This document shows, one piece after another, positions 33,423 to 42,433 of a stretch of 64,000 nucleotides of DNA. Made by a program: the position numbers and the translations under genes. How positions within the stretch are numbered: the first letter of the stretch is position 1; each line of letters starts with the position of its first letter. Under the pieces are notes generated by a model. The model had not been told where the DNA came from and made no database searches. It was given only the letters and a program-made list of their open reading frames with translations. Source of the DNA: Alphaproteobacteria bacterium (GTDB taxonomy: Bacteria; Pseudomonadota; Alphaproteobacteria; SMXS01); assembly GCA_016124315.1 (NCBI GenBank), contig WGNW01000020.1, forward strand, positions 1-64,000, written 5' to 3'.

Positions 33423-34073
33423 ATGCCCATAGTTGTGGACCACGAGGAGCGCCGGCATTACATCGCCCGCGTGGTCGAGAGAGTCATCGCCAAGCAGGGC
33501 ATGGACGCCGTGACCATCCGGAACGTGGCGCGGGAAGCCGGCTTCAGGTCGACGCTGATCTCCCACTACTTCAAGGACAAGAAGGAGATGCTGACCTTCA
33601 CCCTTGATTCCATCCGGACCCGCGCGTCGATCCGCGTCGACCAGGAATTCCTCGAGAACCACGACCTGGCCACCTGCATCGACACATTGCTGGCGACCAA
33701 CGAGGACGGCCTGTCCGACTGGCAGGCCTGGTTCGGATTCTGGGAGAAGGCCACCTTCGATCCTGACCTTGCCGCGGTCCGGCTGGCCGTCGTCGAGGCG
33801 ACCCACAACACCCTGCGGCGCCTGCTGGAGAACGGCATCGCCCGCGGCGAACTGCCGCAAGAGGTAGACGTCGAGTTCCACGCCCGGCGGCTGCAGATCG
33901 TGCTCAACGGCCTGGCTGCCCACGTGGTGATGAAGCCCAGCGCCTGGCCCGCCGAGACCCAGCGGGCGCTGGTCAAGGTTGAGGTCGAATTCATCAAGAA
34001 GATGCCTCGGCCGGAAATCGGCGTCCGGCTTCCCAACTTCCCCTTCGCCCTCAACGGCACCTCCGCATCCTGA
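33423..34073 (+). CDS. TetR-family regulator of the catabolic block
   Basis: 216 residues. The N-terminal helix-turn-helix is VTIRNVAREAGFRSTLISHYFKDKKEML near residues 30-57; the C-terminal ligand domain is all helical (DWQAWFGFWEKATF, HARRLQIVLNGLAAHVVM). The general build recalls BetI-like TetR proteins. GAGGGA precedes the ATG. It lies between a Rieske operon it diverges from and an SDR gene; three matching palindromes near it are the proposed binding sites, so it is a likely repressor released by a pathway substrate or intermediate. Confidence 0.9.
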   Translation: MPIVVDHEERRHYIARVVERVIAKQGMDAVTIRNVAREAGFRSTLISHYFKDKKEMLTFTLDSIRTRASIRVDQEFLENHDLATCIDTLLATNEDGLSDWQAWFGFWEKATFDPDLAAVRLAVVEATHNTLRRLLENGIARGELPQEVDVEFHARRLQIVLNGLAAHVVMKPSAWPAETQRALVKVEVEFIKKMPRPEIGVRLPNFPFALNGTSAS

Positions 34074-34118
34074 CGAGTTCCGCGCGCCGTACAGTTTGCC
34101 ATTGACAGCGCCCTCATC

Positions 34119-34139
34119 GTTATTCAACTGTTGAACAAC
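34119..34139. promoter_or_regulatory. Operator 2 of a TetR regulon
   Basis: 21-base dyad, GTTATTCAAC / T / GTTGAACAAC, with 9 of 10 positions pairing, the best of the three. TTGACA lies at 34102-34107, 27 nt before its centre. It precedes the SDR gene at 34211 by 82 nt (centre to ATG). Confidence 0.65.
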
Positions 34140-34210
34140 AAAAATGCGCCGGCAATGTCCGGCGGTCTTCATGGCCGTGCAGGCCAGTTCACACGGAATG
34201 GGGTAACGAT

Positions 34211-34999
34211 ATGAAGTCTCTCGAGAACAAGGTCGCGATCGTCACCGGTGCGGGGCGCGGCATTGGCCGCGGTATCGCCCTGGCCTACGGTCGGGAAGGG
34301 GCCAAGGTCGTGGTCGCTTCGCGGACCAAGTCGACGGTCGAGGACGTGGCGAAGGAGATCCGCGACGCGGGCGGCGAGGCGATCGGCGTGGCCTGCGACG
34401 TGGGCCAGCGCGACCAGGTGTTCGCCTGTGTGCAGAAGGCCGTGGAGACCTACGGCACGGTCCACATCCTGGTGAACAACGCCCAGGGCTTCGGCACGGA
34501 AGACAGCCCGCAGCCGTCGACCGTGTTCATGGCCTGCGAGGATACCGACGAGAACGAGTGGGAATACACCTTCCGCACCGGTGCGACCGCCTCGCTGTGG
34601 TTCATGAAGGCGGTGTTCCCGCACATGAAGAAGCAGAACTACGGCAAGATCATCAACTTCGCCTCCAGTTCGGGCCAGATGGGGTTCCCGGGCAACACTT
34701 GCTACAACAGCACCAAGGAAGCGATCCGTGCGCTCACCCGTACCGCGGCCAACGAGTGGGGCCAGTACGGCATCACCGTCAACGTCATCAACCCGGCGCT
34801 GGAGACCCGCGCCTTCGACGCGTGGAAGACCGCGCGGCCCGATTTTGTCGAGGCCCTCAAGGAACGGATCCCCATGCGCCGTCTGGGCGATCCCGAAAAG
34901 GATGCGGGTCCGCTCGCCGTGTTCCTGGCGAGCCCCGGCTCCGACTACATGACCGGCGGCACCTTCATGCTGGAAGGCGGCATGCACACTCTGCCCTGA
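34211..34999 (+). CDS. Short-chain dehydrogenase/reductase
   Basis: 262 residues, classical SDR. Cofactor motif VTGAGRGIGRGIA at residues 12-24, NNAQGFG in place of the usual NNAG, catalytic SSSGQMGF and YNSTK. The C-terminus DYMTGGTFMLEGG is typical of classical SDRs acting on hydroxy/keto groups. It is preceded by TTGACA and the best copy of the proposed TetR operator. Insertion after NNAQ (EDSPQPSTVFMACEDTDENEWEY) enlarges the substrate side. Substrate unknown. Confidence 0.9.
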   Translation: MKSLENKVAIVTGAGRGIGRGIALAYGREGAKVVVASRTKSTVEDVAKEIRDAGGEAIGVACDVGQRDQVFACVQKAVETYGTVHILVNNAQGFGTEDSPQPSTVFMACEDTDENEWEYTFRTGATASLWFMKAVFPHMKKQNYGKIINFASSSGQMGFPGNTCYNSTKEAIRALTRTAANEWGQYGITVNVINPALETRAFDAWKTARPDFVEALKERIPMRRLGDPEKDAGPLAVFLASPGSDYMTGGTFMLEGGMHTLP

Positions 35000-35009
35000 C
35001 GGGCGTATC

Positions 35010-35034
35010 GGGCGGTCGCCGGGCGCGGCCGCCC
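35010..35034 (+). terminator. Possible intrinsic terminator between two SDR genes
   Basis: 8-bp GC-rich stem (35010-35017 with 35027-35034, one G-T pair) and 9-base loop followed by TATTAAT. Short stem and weak T-tract leave this uncertain, and the two genes may still be cotranscribed. Confidence 0.35.
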
Positions 35035-35060
35035 TATTAATCAAGCGGGGAGAATTCGGG

Positions 35061-35810
35061 ATGATTCTGGAAAACAAGATTGCCATCGTCACCGGCGGCG
35101 GCAGTGGCATCGGCCGGGCGTCCGCCCTCGCCATGGCCCGTGAGGGCGCCACCATCGTCATCGGCAACCGTTCGGCCGACCAGGGCGAGGGAACCTGCCA
35201 CGACATCGAGAAGGCGGGCGGCAAGGCCATCTTCCACCGCACCGACTGCTCGAAGCCGGAGGACTGCGAGGCGCTCGTGGCCCGGGCCGAGAAGGAGTTC
35301 GGTCGGCTCGATCTGGCGTTCAACAACGCCGGCAAGTTCCACGACGTGCTGGCGCCGGTGCACGAGATGCCCATCGAGGAGTTCTCGTGGGGCATCGACC
35401 TCAACCTGAAGGGCGTCTTCTACTGCATGAAGTACGAGCTGGCCGCCATGCTGCGTGCCGGCGGCGGCGCCATCGTCAACAACGCGTCGATCTACGGCAT
35501 CAAGGGCATGCCTACCCTCAACTGGTACACCGCCGCCAAGCACGGCATCGTCGGCCTGACCCAGGCGGCGGCGCTGGAATATGCCGAGCAGAACATCCGC
35601 ATCAATGCGGTGTGTCCGGGCATGACCAAGACTCCGGCCCTCGATTCCGCCACCGGCGGCAATGACGAGGTCTTCGCCGGCGTGGTGCCGATGAAGCGGA
35701 TCAGCCGCGCCGAGGAGATCGCCGAGGGCGTCGCCTGGCTGCTGTCCGACAAGGCCAGCTACATGACCGGCGCCAACCTTCATCTCGATGGCGGCATGAG
35801 CGCCGCCTGA
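35061..35810 (+). CDS. Short-chain dehydrogenase/reductase
   Basis: 249 residues. VTGGGSGIGRASALAMA is the cofactor motif, NNAGKFHD follows strand four, and the catalytic residues are in NNASIYGIKGMPTLNWYTAAKHG (Ser, Tyr-x3-Lys). The end MTGANLHLDGGMSAA is standard for the classical subfamily. The ribosome site is GGGGAGA. It lies 61 nt behind the preceding SDR and before the TonB receptor operon, which has its own operator. Probably oxidises or reduces a ring alcohol or ketone in the same pathway. Confidence 0.9.
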   Translation: MILENKIAIVTGGGSGIGRASALAMAREGATIVIGNRSADQGEGTCHDIEKAGGKAIFHRTDCSKPEDCEALVARAEKEFGRLDLAFNNAGKFHDVLAPVHEMPIEEFSWGIDLNLKGVFYCMKYELAAMLRAGGGAIVNNASIYGIKGMPTLNWYTAAKHGIVGLTQAAALEYAEQNIRINAVCPGMTKTPALDSATGGNDEVFAGVVPMKRISRAEEIAEGVAWLLSDKASYMTGANLHLDGGMSAA

Positions 35811-35910
35811 GGGGAACTCGCGCCGGTCTGGCGGGATGCCGGGCCGGCGCCTCCGTTCCCGCGCAAAGCCGTTTGCGAGACGCTTTCAAGAATTGACAGT
35901 CCGCACTGTT

Positions 35911-35931
35911 TTTGTTCAACTGATGAACAAT
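35911..35931. promoter_or_regulatory. Operator 3 of a TetR regulon
   Basis: 21-base dyad, TTTGTTCAAC / T / GATGAACAAT, 8 of 10 positions paired. TTGACA at 35893-35898 stands 28 nt before its centre; the TonB receptor ATG is 36 nt after it. Confidence 0.65.
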
Positions 35932-35956
35932 AAACGCATCCTTAGGGGAGGGTGAG

Positions 35957-38407
35957 ATGGGGTGGTTTGGAATGGTTGCCCGTGGCGCGCGCGTGCTGTG
36001 CATCGCCACGTTCGCTGCGGCGCTGTCCGCCGCGGTTTCCTACGCACAGGATGTTCCGGCGGCGCCGGGCGCGAGCCCAGCGGCAACGCATACGGGCCTG
36101 GGCGAGGTGCTGGTGACGGCGCGCAAGCAGGTCGAGTCGGCGCAGGACGTGCCGGTCGCCGTGACGGTCATCACCAACAAGGACATCGAGCGCTTCGATC
36201 TGACCTCCATCGAGAAGATCGCCGCCTCCACGCCCCAGCTGGTGGTCGGGCGCGGCTCCAACGGGTCGGGGGCGCAGCTTACCCTGCGCGGCATCGGCTC
36301 GATTCCCACGTCGGTGGGCGTGGAGCAGTCGGTCGCCGTGGTGATCGACGGCGTCTATTACGGCCAGGGCCGCATCATCAACGAGGGCATGATCGACATG
36401 GCCCGCGTCGAGGTGCTGAAGGGGCCGCAATCGCTGTTCTTCGGCAAGAACGCCACCGCCGGCGTGATCTCCTTCACCACCGCCGATCCCACCGACGATC
36501 TGGAGGCGATGGTGCGGGTCGGCTTCGAGGCCAAGGCCCAGGAGCTGTTCACCGAAGCCTTCATCTCGGGGCCGGTCAACGACAAGCTCGGGCTGCGGCT
36601 CGCCGTCCGCGTGTCGGAGATGTTCGGCAGCTACTTCAAGAACCGCGGCTTCGACGTGACCAACTACACGTTCGACGCCGCCACCGGCAATCTCAACTCG
36701 CACTTCGCGCCGGTGCTCGACCGCCGCCTGCCCGGCACCAGCGAGAAGTACGTCCGGGCGACGGCCAAGTTCACGCCCACCGACCGGCTGACCGCCACGG
36801 TGAAGGCCAGCTTCATGCGCACGGTCGACGAGGCGACGGCGTGGAACTACGTGCCGTTCGCCTGCGCCTCGGGCTACACCTCGGTCAATCCGGCCATCCC
36901 GTGCAAGCGCGACTTCAGCGTCTACATCAACTACTTCCCGAACGACATCGCCGGCAACGTGCCCTATGGGCGCGACGACGGCTCGCCGTTCAACGCCTAC
37001 CAGTCCTACGCGGTGACCGGCAACATCGCCTACGACTTCGACAACGTCACGCTGACCTCGGTCAGCAACTACCAGCGCAACCGCAACCGCTGGGGCTGCG
37101 AGTGCCAGAACATCTCGGCTCCGGCGTCCTTCATCTCGGCCACCGAGAACTCGCTGTGGGAGGCCTTCTCCAACGAGACCCGGCTGCAGACCAACTATGA
37201 CGGGCCGGTCAACATGATGATCGGCTTCTACTACCAGGACACCAAGCGGGACCACAGGCAGGCCGGCGCCTTCGGCGGCGTCGAGGACTCCTCCCAGCCG
37301 GCGGACCACCGCTACCTGGCCTATGACAAGAGCTCGGTCACCAACGGCAAGACCCTGTCGGGCTTCGGGCAGGTGAAGTGGAAGATCGTGCCGACGCTGG
37401 AGCTGTCGGGCGGCGTCCGCTACATCCACGAGACCAAGAAGAGCTTCCTCAACATGGACTACGTGAATGTCCTGCTGCAGGGCGTCTTCCCGCAGAACAG
37501 CCCGATCTACGGCGACCAGAAGTTCAACAACTGGTCGCCCGAGGCGTCGCTGACCTGGCTGGTGAACGACAACGTCACCCTCTACACGTCCTACAAGACC
37601 GCCTACAAGTCCGGCGGCTTCTCCAACAGCGCGTTCATCTCTGCCAACACCATTCCGAGCGACGTGGCCTTCAATCCGGAGACCGCCAGCGGCTTCGAGG
37701 CGGGCATCAAGACGCTGCTGTTCGACCGCCAGCTCCGCTTCAACCTGACGGCCTACACCTACAAGTACAAGAACCTGCAGGTCGACTACTACAACTCCAT
37801 CACCTTTCAGTTCATCACCACCAATGCCGGCTCGGCCCGCACCCAGGGCGTGGAACTGGAGGCCGACTATGCGCCCGACGCCGTTCCCGGCCTCACCCTG
37901 CACGGAACGGCCAACTACAACCGGGCGCGGTACATCCAGTACATCGCCCCGTGCTACGGCGGCCAGCCGATCTCCGAGGGCTGCACCACCGTCTTCCAGG
38001 ACGGCCCGGGCCAGAACCTGAGCGGCCAGCCCACCGCCGTGGCGCCCAAGTGGACCGCCTCGCTGGGTGGCAACTACGACATCGACCTGGGGCCGGACTG
38101 GGTGCTCAGCCTGTCGGCCAACGCCCGCTACAGCAGCGCCTATTTCGGCTCCAGCTTCGCCGCGCCGCTGTCGCGCCAGCCCGCCTATGTGAACCTGGAC
38201 GCCGCCATCCGGGTACGCTCCCACGACGACCGGTGGGAGTTCGCGGTCATCGGACGCAACCTCACCAACCACTTCTACTTCGGCGGCACCCAGGACCTGC
38301 CCAATTCGGGCGTGGGCACCGGTACGGCCGGCGGCATCCCGGCCGACCAGCTCGCGCTGGCCGACCTGCCGCGGACGATCCGCTTCCAGGTCACCTGGCG
38401 GTACTAA
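35957..38407 (+). CDS. TonB-dependent outer membrane receptor of the catabolic block
   Basis: 816 residues. Signal peptide to about residue 31 (AVSYAQ), TonB box region GEVLVTARKQVESAQDVPVAVTVIT, plug domain up to about residue 180 with LKGPQSLFFGKNATAGVISF, and a barrel ending in RTIRFQVTWRY. The plug resembles the receptor at 9042. GGGGAGGG precedes the ATG. It is the first gene after operator 3, followed at 47 nt by a Rieske oxygenase gene, so it is the likely importer of the substrate of this pathway rather than a siderophore receptor. Confidence 0.93.
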   Translation: MGWFGMVARGARVLCIATFAAALSAAVSYAQDVPAAPGASPAATHTGLGEVLVTARKQVESAQDVPVAVTVITNKDIERFDLTSIEKIAASTPQLVVGRGSNGSGAQLTLRGIGSIPTSVGVEQSVAVVIDGVYYGQGRIINEGMIDMARVEVLKGPQSLFFGKNATAGVISFTTADPTDDLEAMVRVGFEAKAQELFTEAFISGPVNDKLGLRLAVRVSEMFGSYFKNRGFDVTNYTFDAATGNLNSHFAPVLDRRLPGTSEKYVRATAKFTPTDRLTATVKASFMRTVDEATAWNYVPFACASGYTSVNPAIPCKRDFSVYINYFPNDIAGNVPYGRDDGSPFNAYQSYAVTGNIAYDFDNVTLTSVSNYQRNRNRWGCECQNISAPASFISATENSLWEAFSNETRLQTNYDGPVNMMIGFYYQDTKRDHRQAGAFGGVEDSSQPADHRYLAYDKSSVTNGKTLSGFGQVKWKIVPTLELSGGVRYIHETKKSFLNMDYVNVLLQGVFPQNSPIYGDQKFNNWSPEASLTWLVNDNVTLYTSYKTAYKSGGFSNSAFISANTIPSDVAFNPETASGFEAGIKTLLFDRQLRFNLTAYTYKYKNLQVDYYNSITFQFITTNAGSARTQGVELEADYAPDAVPGLTLHGTANYNRARYIQYIAPCYGGQPISEGCTTVFQDGPGQNLSGQPTAVAPKWTASLGGNYDIDLGPDWVLSLSANARYSSAYFGSSFAAPLSRQPAYVNLDAAIRVRSHDDRWEFAVIGRNLTNHFYFGGTQDLPNSGVGTGTAGGIPADQLALADLPRTIRFQVTWRY

Positions 38408-38454
38408 ATGGCGCGGAATGGGCTAGATTGTCGGGGAGGAAACGGGAGACGGGC

Positions 38455-39825
38455 ATGAATCCATCCGATCTGACGCGCGGCAGGGCCAGCCCCTCCGTCC
38501 AGGACCTGATCCACAAGGACGGGCAGCCGGTGCCGGACGTCTTCGAGCTGGAGAGCCCGTGCTACCTGGGCAGCGACGACATTCCCTTCGAGCGCTACAC
38601 CAGCCGGGCGTTCTTCGACCGGGAGATGGAGAGGATGTGGCCGCACGTCTGGCAATGGGCCTGCCGCGAGGAGCACATCCCCGAGCCGGGCGACTACTAC
38701 GTCTACGAGGTGGGCCCCCATTCCGTGCTGATCGTCCGCGGCGACGACATGTCGGTCAACGCCTACGTCAACTCGTGCCTGCACCGCGGCACCAAGTTCG
38801 CCATGGGCGGGATGACCGGCAGCGTCGGCGAACTGCGCTGCCCGTTCCACGGCTGGACGTGGTCCCTCGACGGCGCGCTCAAGCGCATTCCCTACGGCTG
38901 GGACGCCCCGCACGTCCAGGACCGGGACTTCTCGCTGCCGCGGGTGGGCGTCGGCCTGTGGGGCGGCTTCGTCTTCGTCAACCCGGACCCGGAGGCGATG
39001 CCGTTCGAGGACTACATCGCGCCGATCCCCGAGCACTTCGCCAATTTCGACATGGCGGGACGCTTCGTCGAGCTGCACATCGAGAAGGAACTGCACTGCA
39101 ACTGGAAGGCGGCCAAGGAAGCCTTCGTCGAGAACTACCACACCCAGGAGACCCATCCGCAGCTGCTGTTCGGCGCCGATGACGAGGGCACCCAGTACGA
39201 CGTGTTCAACGACAACGTGTCGCGCTTCCTGTGCGCCTTCGGCGTCTCCAGCCAGCTCATCCAGCCCCGGCCGACCGAGCAGGAGATGGTCGACACCATG
39301 CTGGTGGGCAACCGCGCCGTCCTCGGCGACGATCTGGTGGTCGGCGAGGGCGAATCCGCTCGGATGGTCATGGCCCGCGTGCTGCGCAAGGTGCTGGGCG
39401 AGACCTACGGCGTCGACCTCGGCCGCTACACCGACACGGAGATGATCGACGTCTCCCAGTACGGCCTGTTCCCCAACATGATCCTGTTCCCGCAGCTTTC
39501 GCTGCCTATGGTCTATCGCTTCCGGCCGCTGGGTTCGGACCCGGACCGCTCCCTGTTCGAGCTGCTCGTCCTGCGGCCGGTGCCCGACGGCGCCGCGCGG
39601 CCGGCCCCGGCCGAGCCGTTCCGGCTCGCCGAGCCCGACAGCTTCACCACCGTGCCCGGATTCGATCCGACCCTGGGGCACGTGTATGATCAGGACACCG
39701 GCAATCTGCGGGCGCAGCAGGAAGGCTTCCACGCCGCGCGCAAGAAGGGCGAGACCCTGCTGAACTATCAGGAGGTCCGGGTCCGCCTGATGCACCAGAC
39801 GCTGGACAAGTACCTGCGCGACTGA
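38455..39825 (+). CDS. Rieske non-haem iron oxygenase, alpha subunit, second paralogue
   Basis: 456 residues. Rieske ligands C108-x-H110 and C129-x2-H132; iron ligands H229 and H234 in ENYHTQETH. The N-terminus begins with a disordered stretch, then RYTSRAFFDREMERMWPHVWQWACREEH, almost the same as in the paralogue at 31717. The end VYDQDTGNLRAQQEG is also shared. GGGAGACGGGC precedes the ATG. There is no adjacent beta subunit, ferredoxin or reductase gene. It probably adds oxygen to the imported compound or to a related intermediate. Confidence 0.93.
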   Translation: MNPSDLTRGRASPSVQDLIHKDGQPVPDVFELESPCYLGSDDIPFERYTSRAFFDREMERMWPHVWQWACREEHIPEPGDYYVYEVGPHSVLIVRGDDMSVNAYVNSCLHRGTKFAMGGMTGSVGELRCPFHGWTWSLDGALKRIPYGWDAPHVQDRDFSLPRVGVGLWGGFVFVNPDPEAMPFEDYIAPIPEHFANFDMAGRFVELHIEKELHCNWKAAKEAFVENYHTQETHPQLLFGADDEGTQYDVFNDNVSRFLCAFGVSSQLIQPRPTEQEMVDTMLVGNRAVLGDDLVVGEGESARMVMARVLRKVLGETYGVDLGRYTDTEMIDVSQYGLFPNMILFPQLSLPMVYRFRPLGSDPDRSLFELLVLRPVPDGAARPAPAEPFRLAEPDSFTTVPGFDPTLGHVYDQDTGNLRAQQEGFHAARKKGETLLNYQEVRVRLMHQTLDKYLRD

Positions 39826-39924
39826 ACCGCGGCGCACGGGGCAGGGGCCGGCGAGGATGCGCCGGGCCGTCATCGAGATATCATCGCCGCTGCGGGAGCG
39901 GCGGGACGCAAACGGGAGAGCTTC

Positions 39925-40734
39925 ATGGGACGTCTTGAGGGCAAGGCTGCGATCGTCATCGGCGCGTCGGAGCGCGGCAACATGGGCCAGGAGATCGCCC
40001 GCCGCTTTCGCGAGGAGGGCGCGCAGGTCACCGTCGCCAGCCGCAAGGGCGAGGAGCTGGCCCGGTTCGCCGGCGAGATCGGCGGCTTCTCCAAGACCTG
40101 CGACATCACCCGGCGCGACGACCTGCGGGAGCTTGCCCGGTTCGCCAAGGAGAAGATGGGTAAGGTCGACATCGCCGTGAATTCCACGGGGCTCGCCCTG
40201 GGCGGCCCGTTCCTCGAGTTCAGCGAGCAGGATCTGGACACCATCATCGCCCTGCAGTTCAAGGGATCGTTCTTCTTCCTGCAGGCCATGGTCGAGGCCA
40301 TGGACCAGGGCGGCTCGATCATCCAGATCAGCTCGGCGGTCGCCCAGCGGTCGACGACCGTGGACGGCGGCTACGAGGCCTATATGGGCACCAAGGCCGG
40401 CATCGACCACGTGGTCCGGGCGGTCGCCAACCAGTTCGGGCGGCAGGGCATCCGGGTCAACACCATCGCCGCCGGGCACACCGATACGCCCATGCACAAG
40501 GAGAACTTCGGCGGCGACATTCCCGACTGGATGAAGGCGGCCTTCGCCGACGCCACGCCCATGGGCCGCTACGGCACCTGCGAGGACATCGCCGCCGCCG
40601 CCGTGTTCCTGGCCAGCGACGAGTGCTTCATGACCGGCGAGGACCTGCAGGTGAACGGCGGCCTCACCCTGCGCCGCAATCCGCTGAAGGGCGATCTGGA
40701 GCGCTTCGAGCGCGAATGGCCGGCGCGGGGCTGA
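39925..40734 (+). CDS. Short-chain dehydrogenase/reductase with FabI-like cofactor loop
   Basis: 269 residues. The N-terminal loop VIGASERGNMGQEIARRF departs from the usual TGxxxGxG and resembles the enoyl-ACP reductase type (divergent SDR). The catalytic part GGYEAYMGTKAG offers both Tyr-x6-Lys (FabI-like) and Tyr-x3-Lys (classical). The C-terminus is extended with DLERFEREWPARG. GGGAG precedes the ATG. It may be an enone or enoyl reductase or an alcohol dehydrogenase of the pathway; the motif does not settle it. Confidence 0.85.
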   Translation: MGRLEGKAAIVIGASERGNMGQEIARRFREEGAQVTVASRKGEELARFAGEIGGFSKTCDITRRDDLRELARFAKEKMGKVDIAVNSTGLALGGPFLEFSEQDLDTIIALQFKGSFFFLQAMVEAMDQGGSIIQISSAVAQRSTTVDGGYEAYMGTKAGIDHVVRAVANQFGRQGIRVNTIAAGHTDTPMHKENFGGDIPDWMKAAFADATPMGRYGTCEDIAAAAVFLASDECFMTGEDLQVNGGLTLRRNPLKGDLERFEREWPARG

Positions 40735-40758
40735 GAGAACGGCGGGAAGACCAGGGGA

Positions 40759-42405
40759 ATGAGCATGCAGGAATTCGATGTGGTCGTGCTGGGTACCGGC
40801 GCGGCGGGGCTGACGGCTGCGATTCGCGCCCATGACGGCGGCGCCCGGGTCGGGGTGTTCGAGAAGGGCGACAAGCTGGGCGGCACCAGCGCCTGGTCGG
40901 GCGGGATGATCTGGATCCCGAACAACCACCACATGGCCGAGATCGGCGTGTCCGACAGCGCCGAGGACGCCATGACCTACATCATGTCGCTGTCTCACGG
41001 CATGATCGAGGAGGAACTGGCGCAGGCCTTCGTCGACACCGGCCCCGAGATGGTCCGCTGGATGGAGGAGCACACGCCGGTCCAGTTCCGCATCGTCGAG
41101 GGCTTTCCCGACTACCATCCGGAGTTTCCCTGCGGCAAGACCGAGGGCGGGCGGTCCATGGAGTGTCCGCTGTTCTCGTTCCGCGAACTGGGCGCGTGGG
41201 GCGACCGCATCACCCGCAGCTATTTCTTCACCCTGCCGCTCACCATGGCGGAGTCCACCATCGGCGGCGGCGTCTATGGCGGCGTTCCCGCCGAGGAGAT
41301 CGAGCGCCGCCAGGCGGCCGGGGAATGGGGCTGCGGCCACTCGCTGATCGGCCGGCTGCTGAAGGGCTGCCTCGACCGCGGCATCGAGCCGGTCACCGGT
41401 GCGCGGGCCGTCGAGCTGGTGATGGAGGACGGCCGCGTCGCCGGCGTTCGGTTCGAAGGCGCGGACGGGCCGTTCCAGGTGCGCAGCCGCGGCGGCGTCG
41501 TGCTGGCCACCGGCGGCTTCGAGTGGAATCCCGAGATGGTGAAGTCGTTCCTGCGCGGCCCGATGACCAGTCCGGTCTCCATTCCCACCAACACGGGCGA
41601 CGGCCTGAAGATGTCCATGAAGGCGGGCGCGTCGCTGGGCAACATGCGCGAGGCCTGGTGGATGCCGGCGGTCGAGATCCCCGGCGACCGGGGCGACGGC
41701 CGGCCGTTCCAGTACATCTTCCAGGGCGAGAGGGCGCGGCCCGGCGCCATCATGGTCAACCGCAAGGGCAGGCGGTTCACCAACGAGGCGGCCAACTACA
41801 ACGCCTTCGGCGCCGCTTTCCACGTGCAGGACGTGACCCACTTCGAATACGTCAACCTGCCGTGCTGGTCGATCTGCGACCAGGCCTGCATCGACACCTA
41901 CGGTTTCATCCGCACCACGCCGGGCGAGCCGGTGCTGGACTTCGTCACCCGCGCCGACAGCCTGGCCGAGCTGGCCGGCAAGCTGGGCATTCCGGCCGAC
42001 GCGCTGGAGGAGACCGTCGCCCGCTGGAACGCCAGCGTCGAGGCGGGCGGGGATCCCGACTTCGGCCGCGGCGACAGCGCCCAGGACAACTGGTGGGGCG
42101 ACGCGACCAAGCGCGGGCTGAAGGAGGCCACGCTGGGCAAGCTCACCAAGCCGCCGTTCTACGCCGTGGAGGTGGCCAGCGGCTCGCTCGGCACCAAGGG
42201 CGGCCCGAAGACCGACACCCAGGCGCGGGTGCTCGACCTGGACGGCGCGCCGATCCCCGGCCTCTACGCCGCCGGCAACGTCATGGCCTCGGCCATGGGC
42301 ATGACCTATGGCGGTGCCGGCGGCACGCTCGGCCCGGGCATGGTGTTCGGCTATCTCGCCGGGCGTCATGCCGCCGAGCGCACGGCAACCCTCGTCAATC
42401 GATAG
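40759..42405 (+). CDS. FAD-dependent 3-ketosteroid dehydrogenase-like protein
   Basis: 548 residues of the KstD/FAD_binding_2 family. FAD motif DVVVLGTGAAGLTAAIRA at residues 5-22, then EKGDKLGGTSAWSGGMIWIPNN, the GG-W-PNN signature of 3-ketosteroid 1-dehydrogenases. The C-terminal MTYGGAGGTLGPGMVFGYLAGRHAA matches the KstD closing motif, including its Tyr-Gly. These enzymes place a 1,2 double bond in 3-keto ring systems. It follows the SDR by 24 nt. Context and motif suggest dehydrogenation of a cyclic ketone, possibly steroid- or terpenoid-like. Confidence 0.85.
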   Translation: MSMQEFDVVVLGTGAAGLTAAIRAHDGGARVGVFEKGDKLGGTSAWSGGMIWIPNNHHMAEIGVSDSAEDAMTYIMSLSHGMIEEELAQAFVDTGPEMVRWMEEHTPVQFRIVEGFPDYHPEFPCGKTEGGRSMECPLFSFRELGAWGDRITRSYFFTLPLTMAESTIGGGVYGGVPAEEIERRQAAGEWGCGHSLIGRLLKGCLDRGIEPVTGARAVELVMEDGRVAGVRFEGADGPFQVRSRGGVVLATGGFEWNPEMVKSFLRGPMTSPVSIPTNTGDGLKMSMKAGASLGNMREAWWMPAVEIPGDRGDGRPFQYIFQGERARPGAIMVNRKGRRFTNEAANYNAFGAAFHVQDVTHFEYVNLPCWSICDQACIDTYGFIRTTPGEPVLDFVTRADSLAELAGKLGIPADALEETVARWNASVEAGGDPDFGRGDSAQDNWWGDATKRGLKEATLGKLTKPPFYAVEVASGSLGTKGGPKTDTQARVLDLDGAPIPGLYAAGNVMASAMGMTYGGAGGTLGPGMVFGYLAGRHAAERTATLVNR

Positions 42406-42433
42406 CCGTCGGCCACGGATCGGGGAGGAAACG

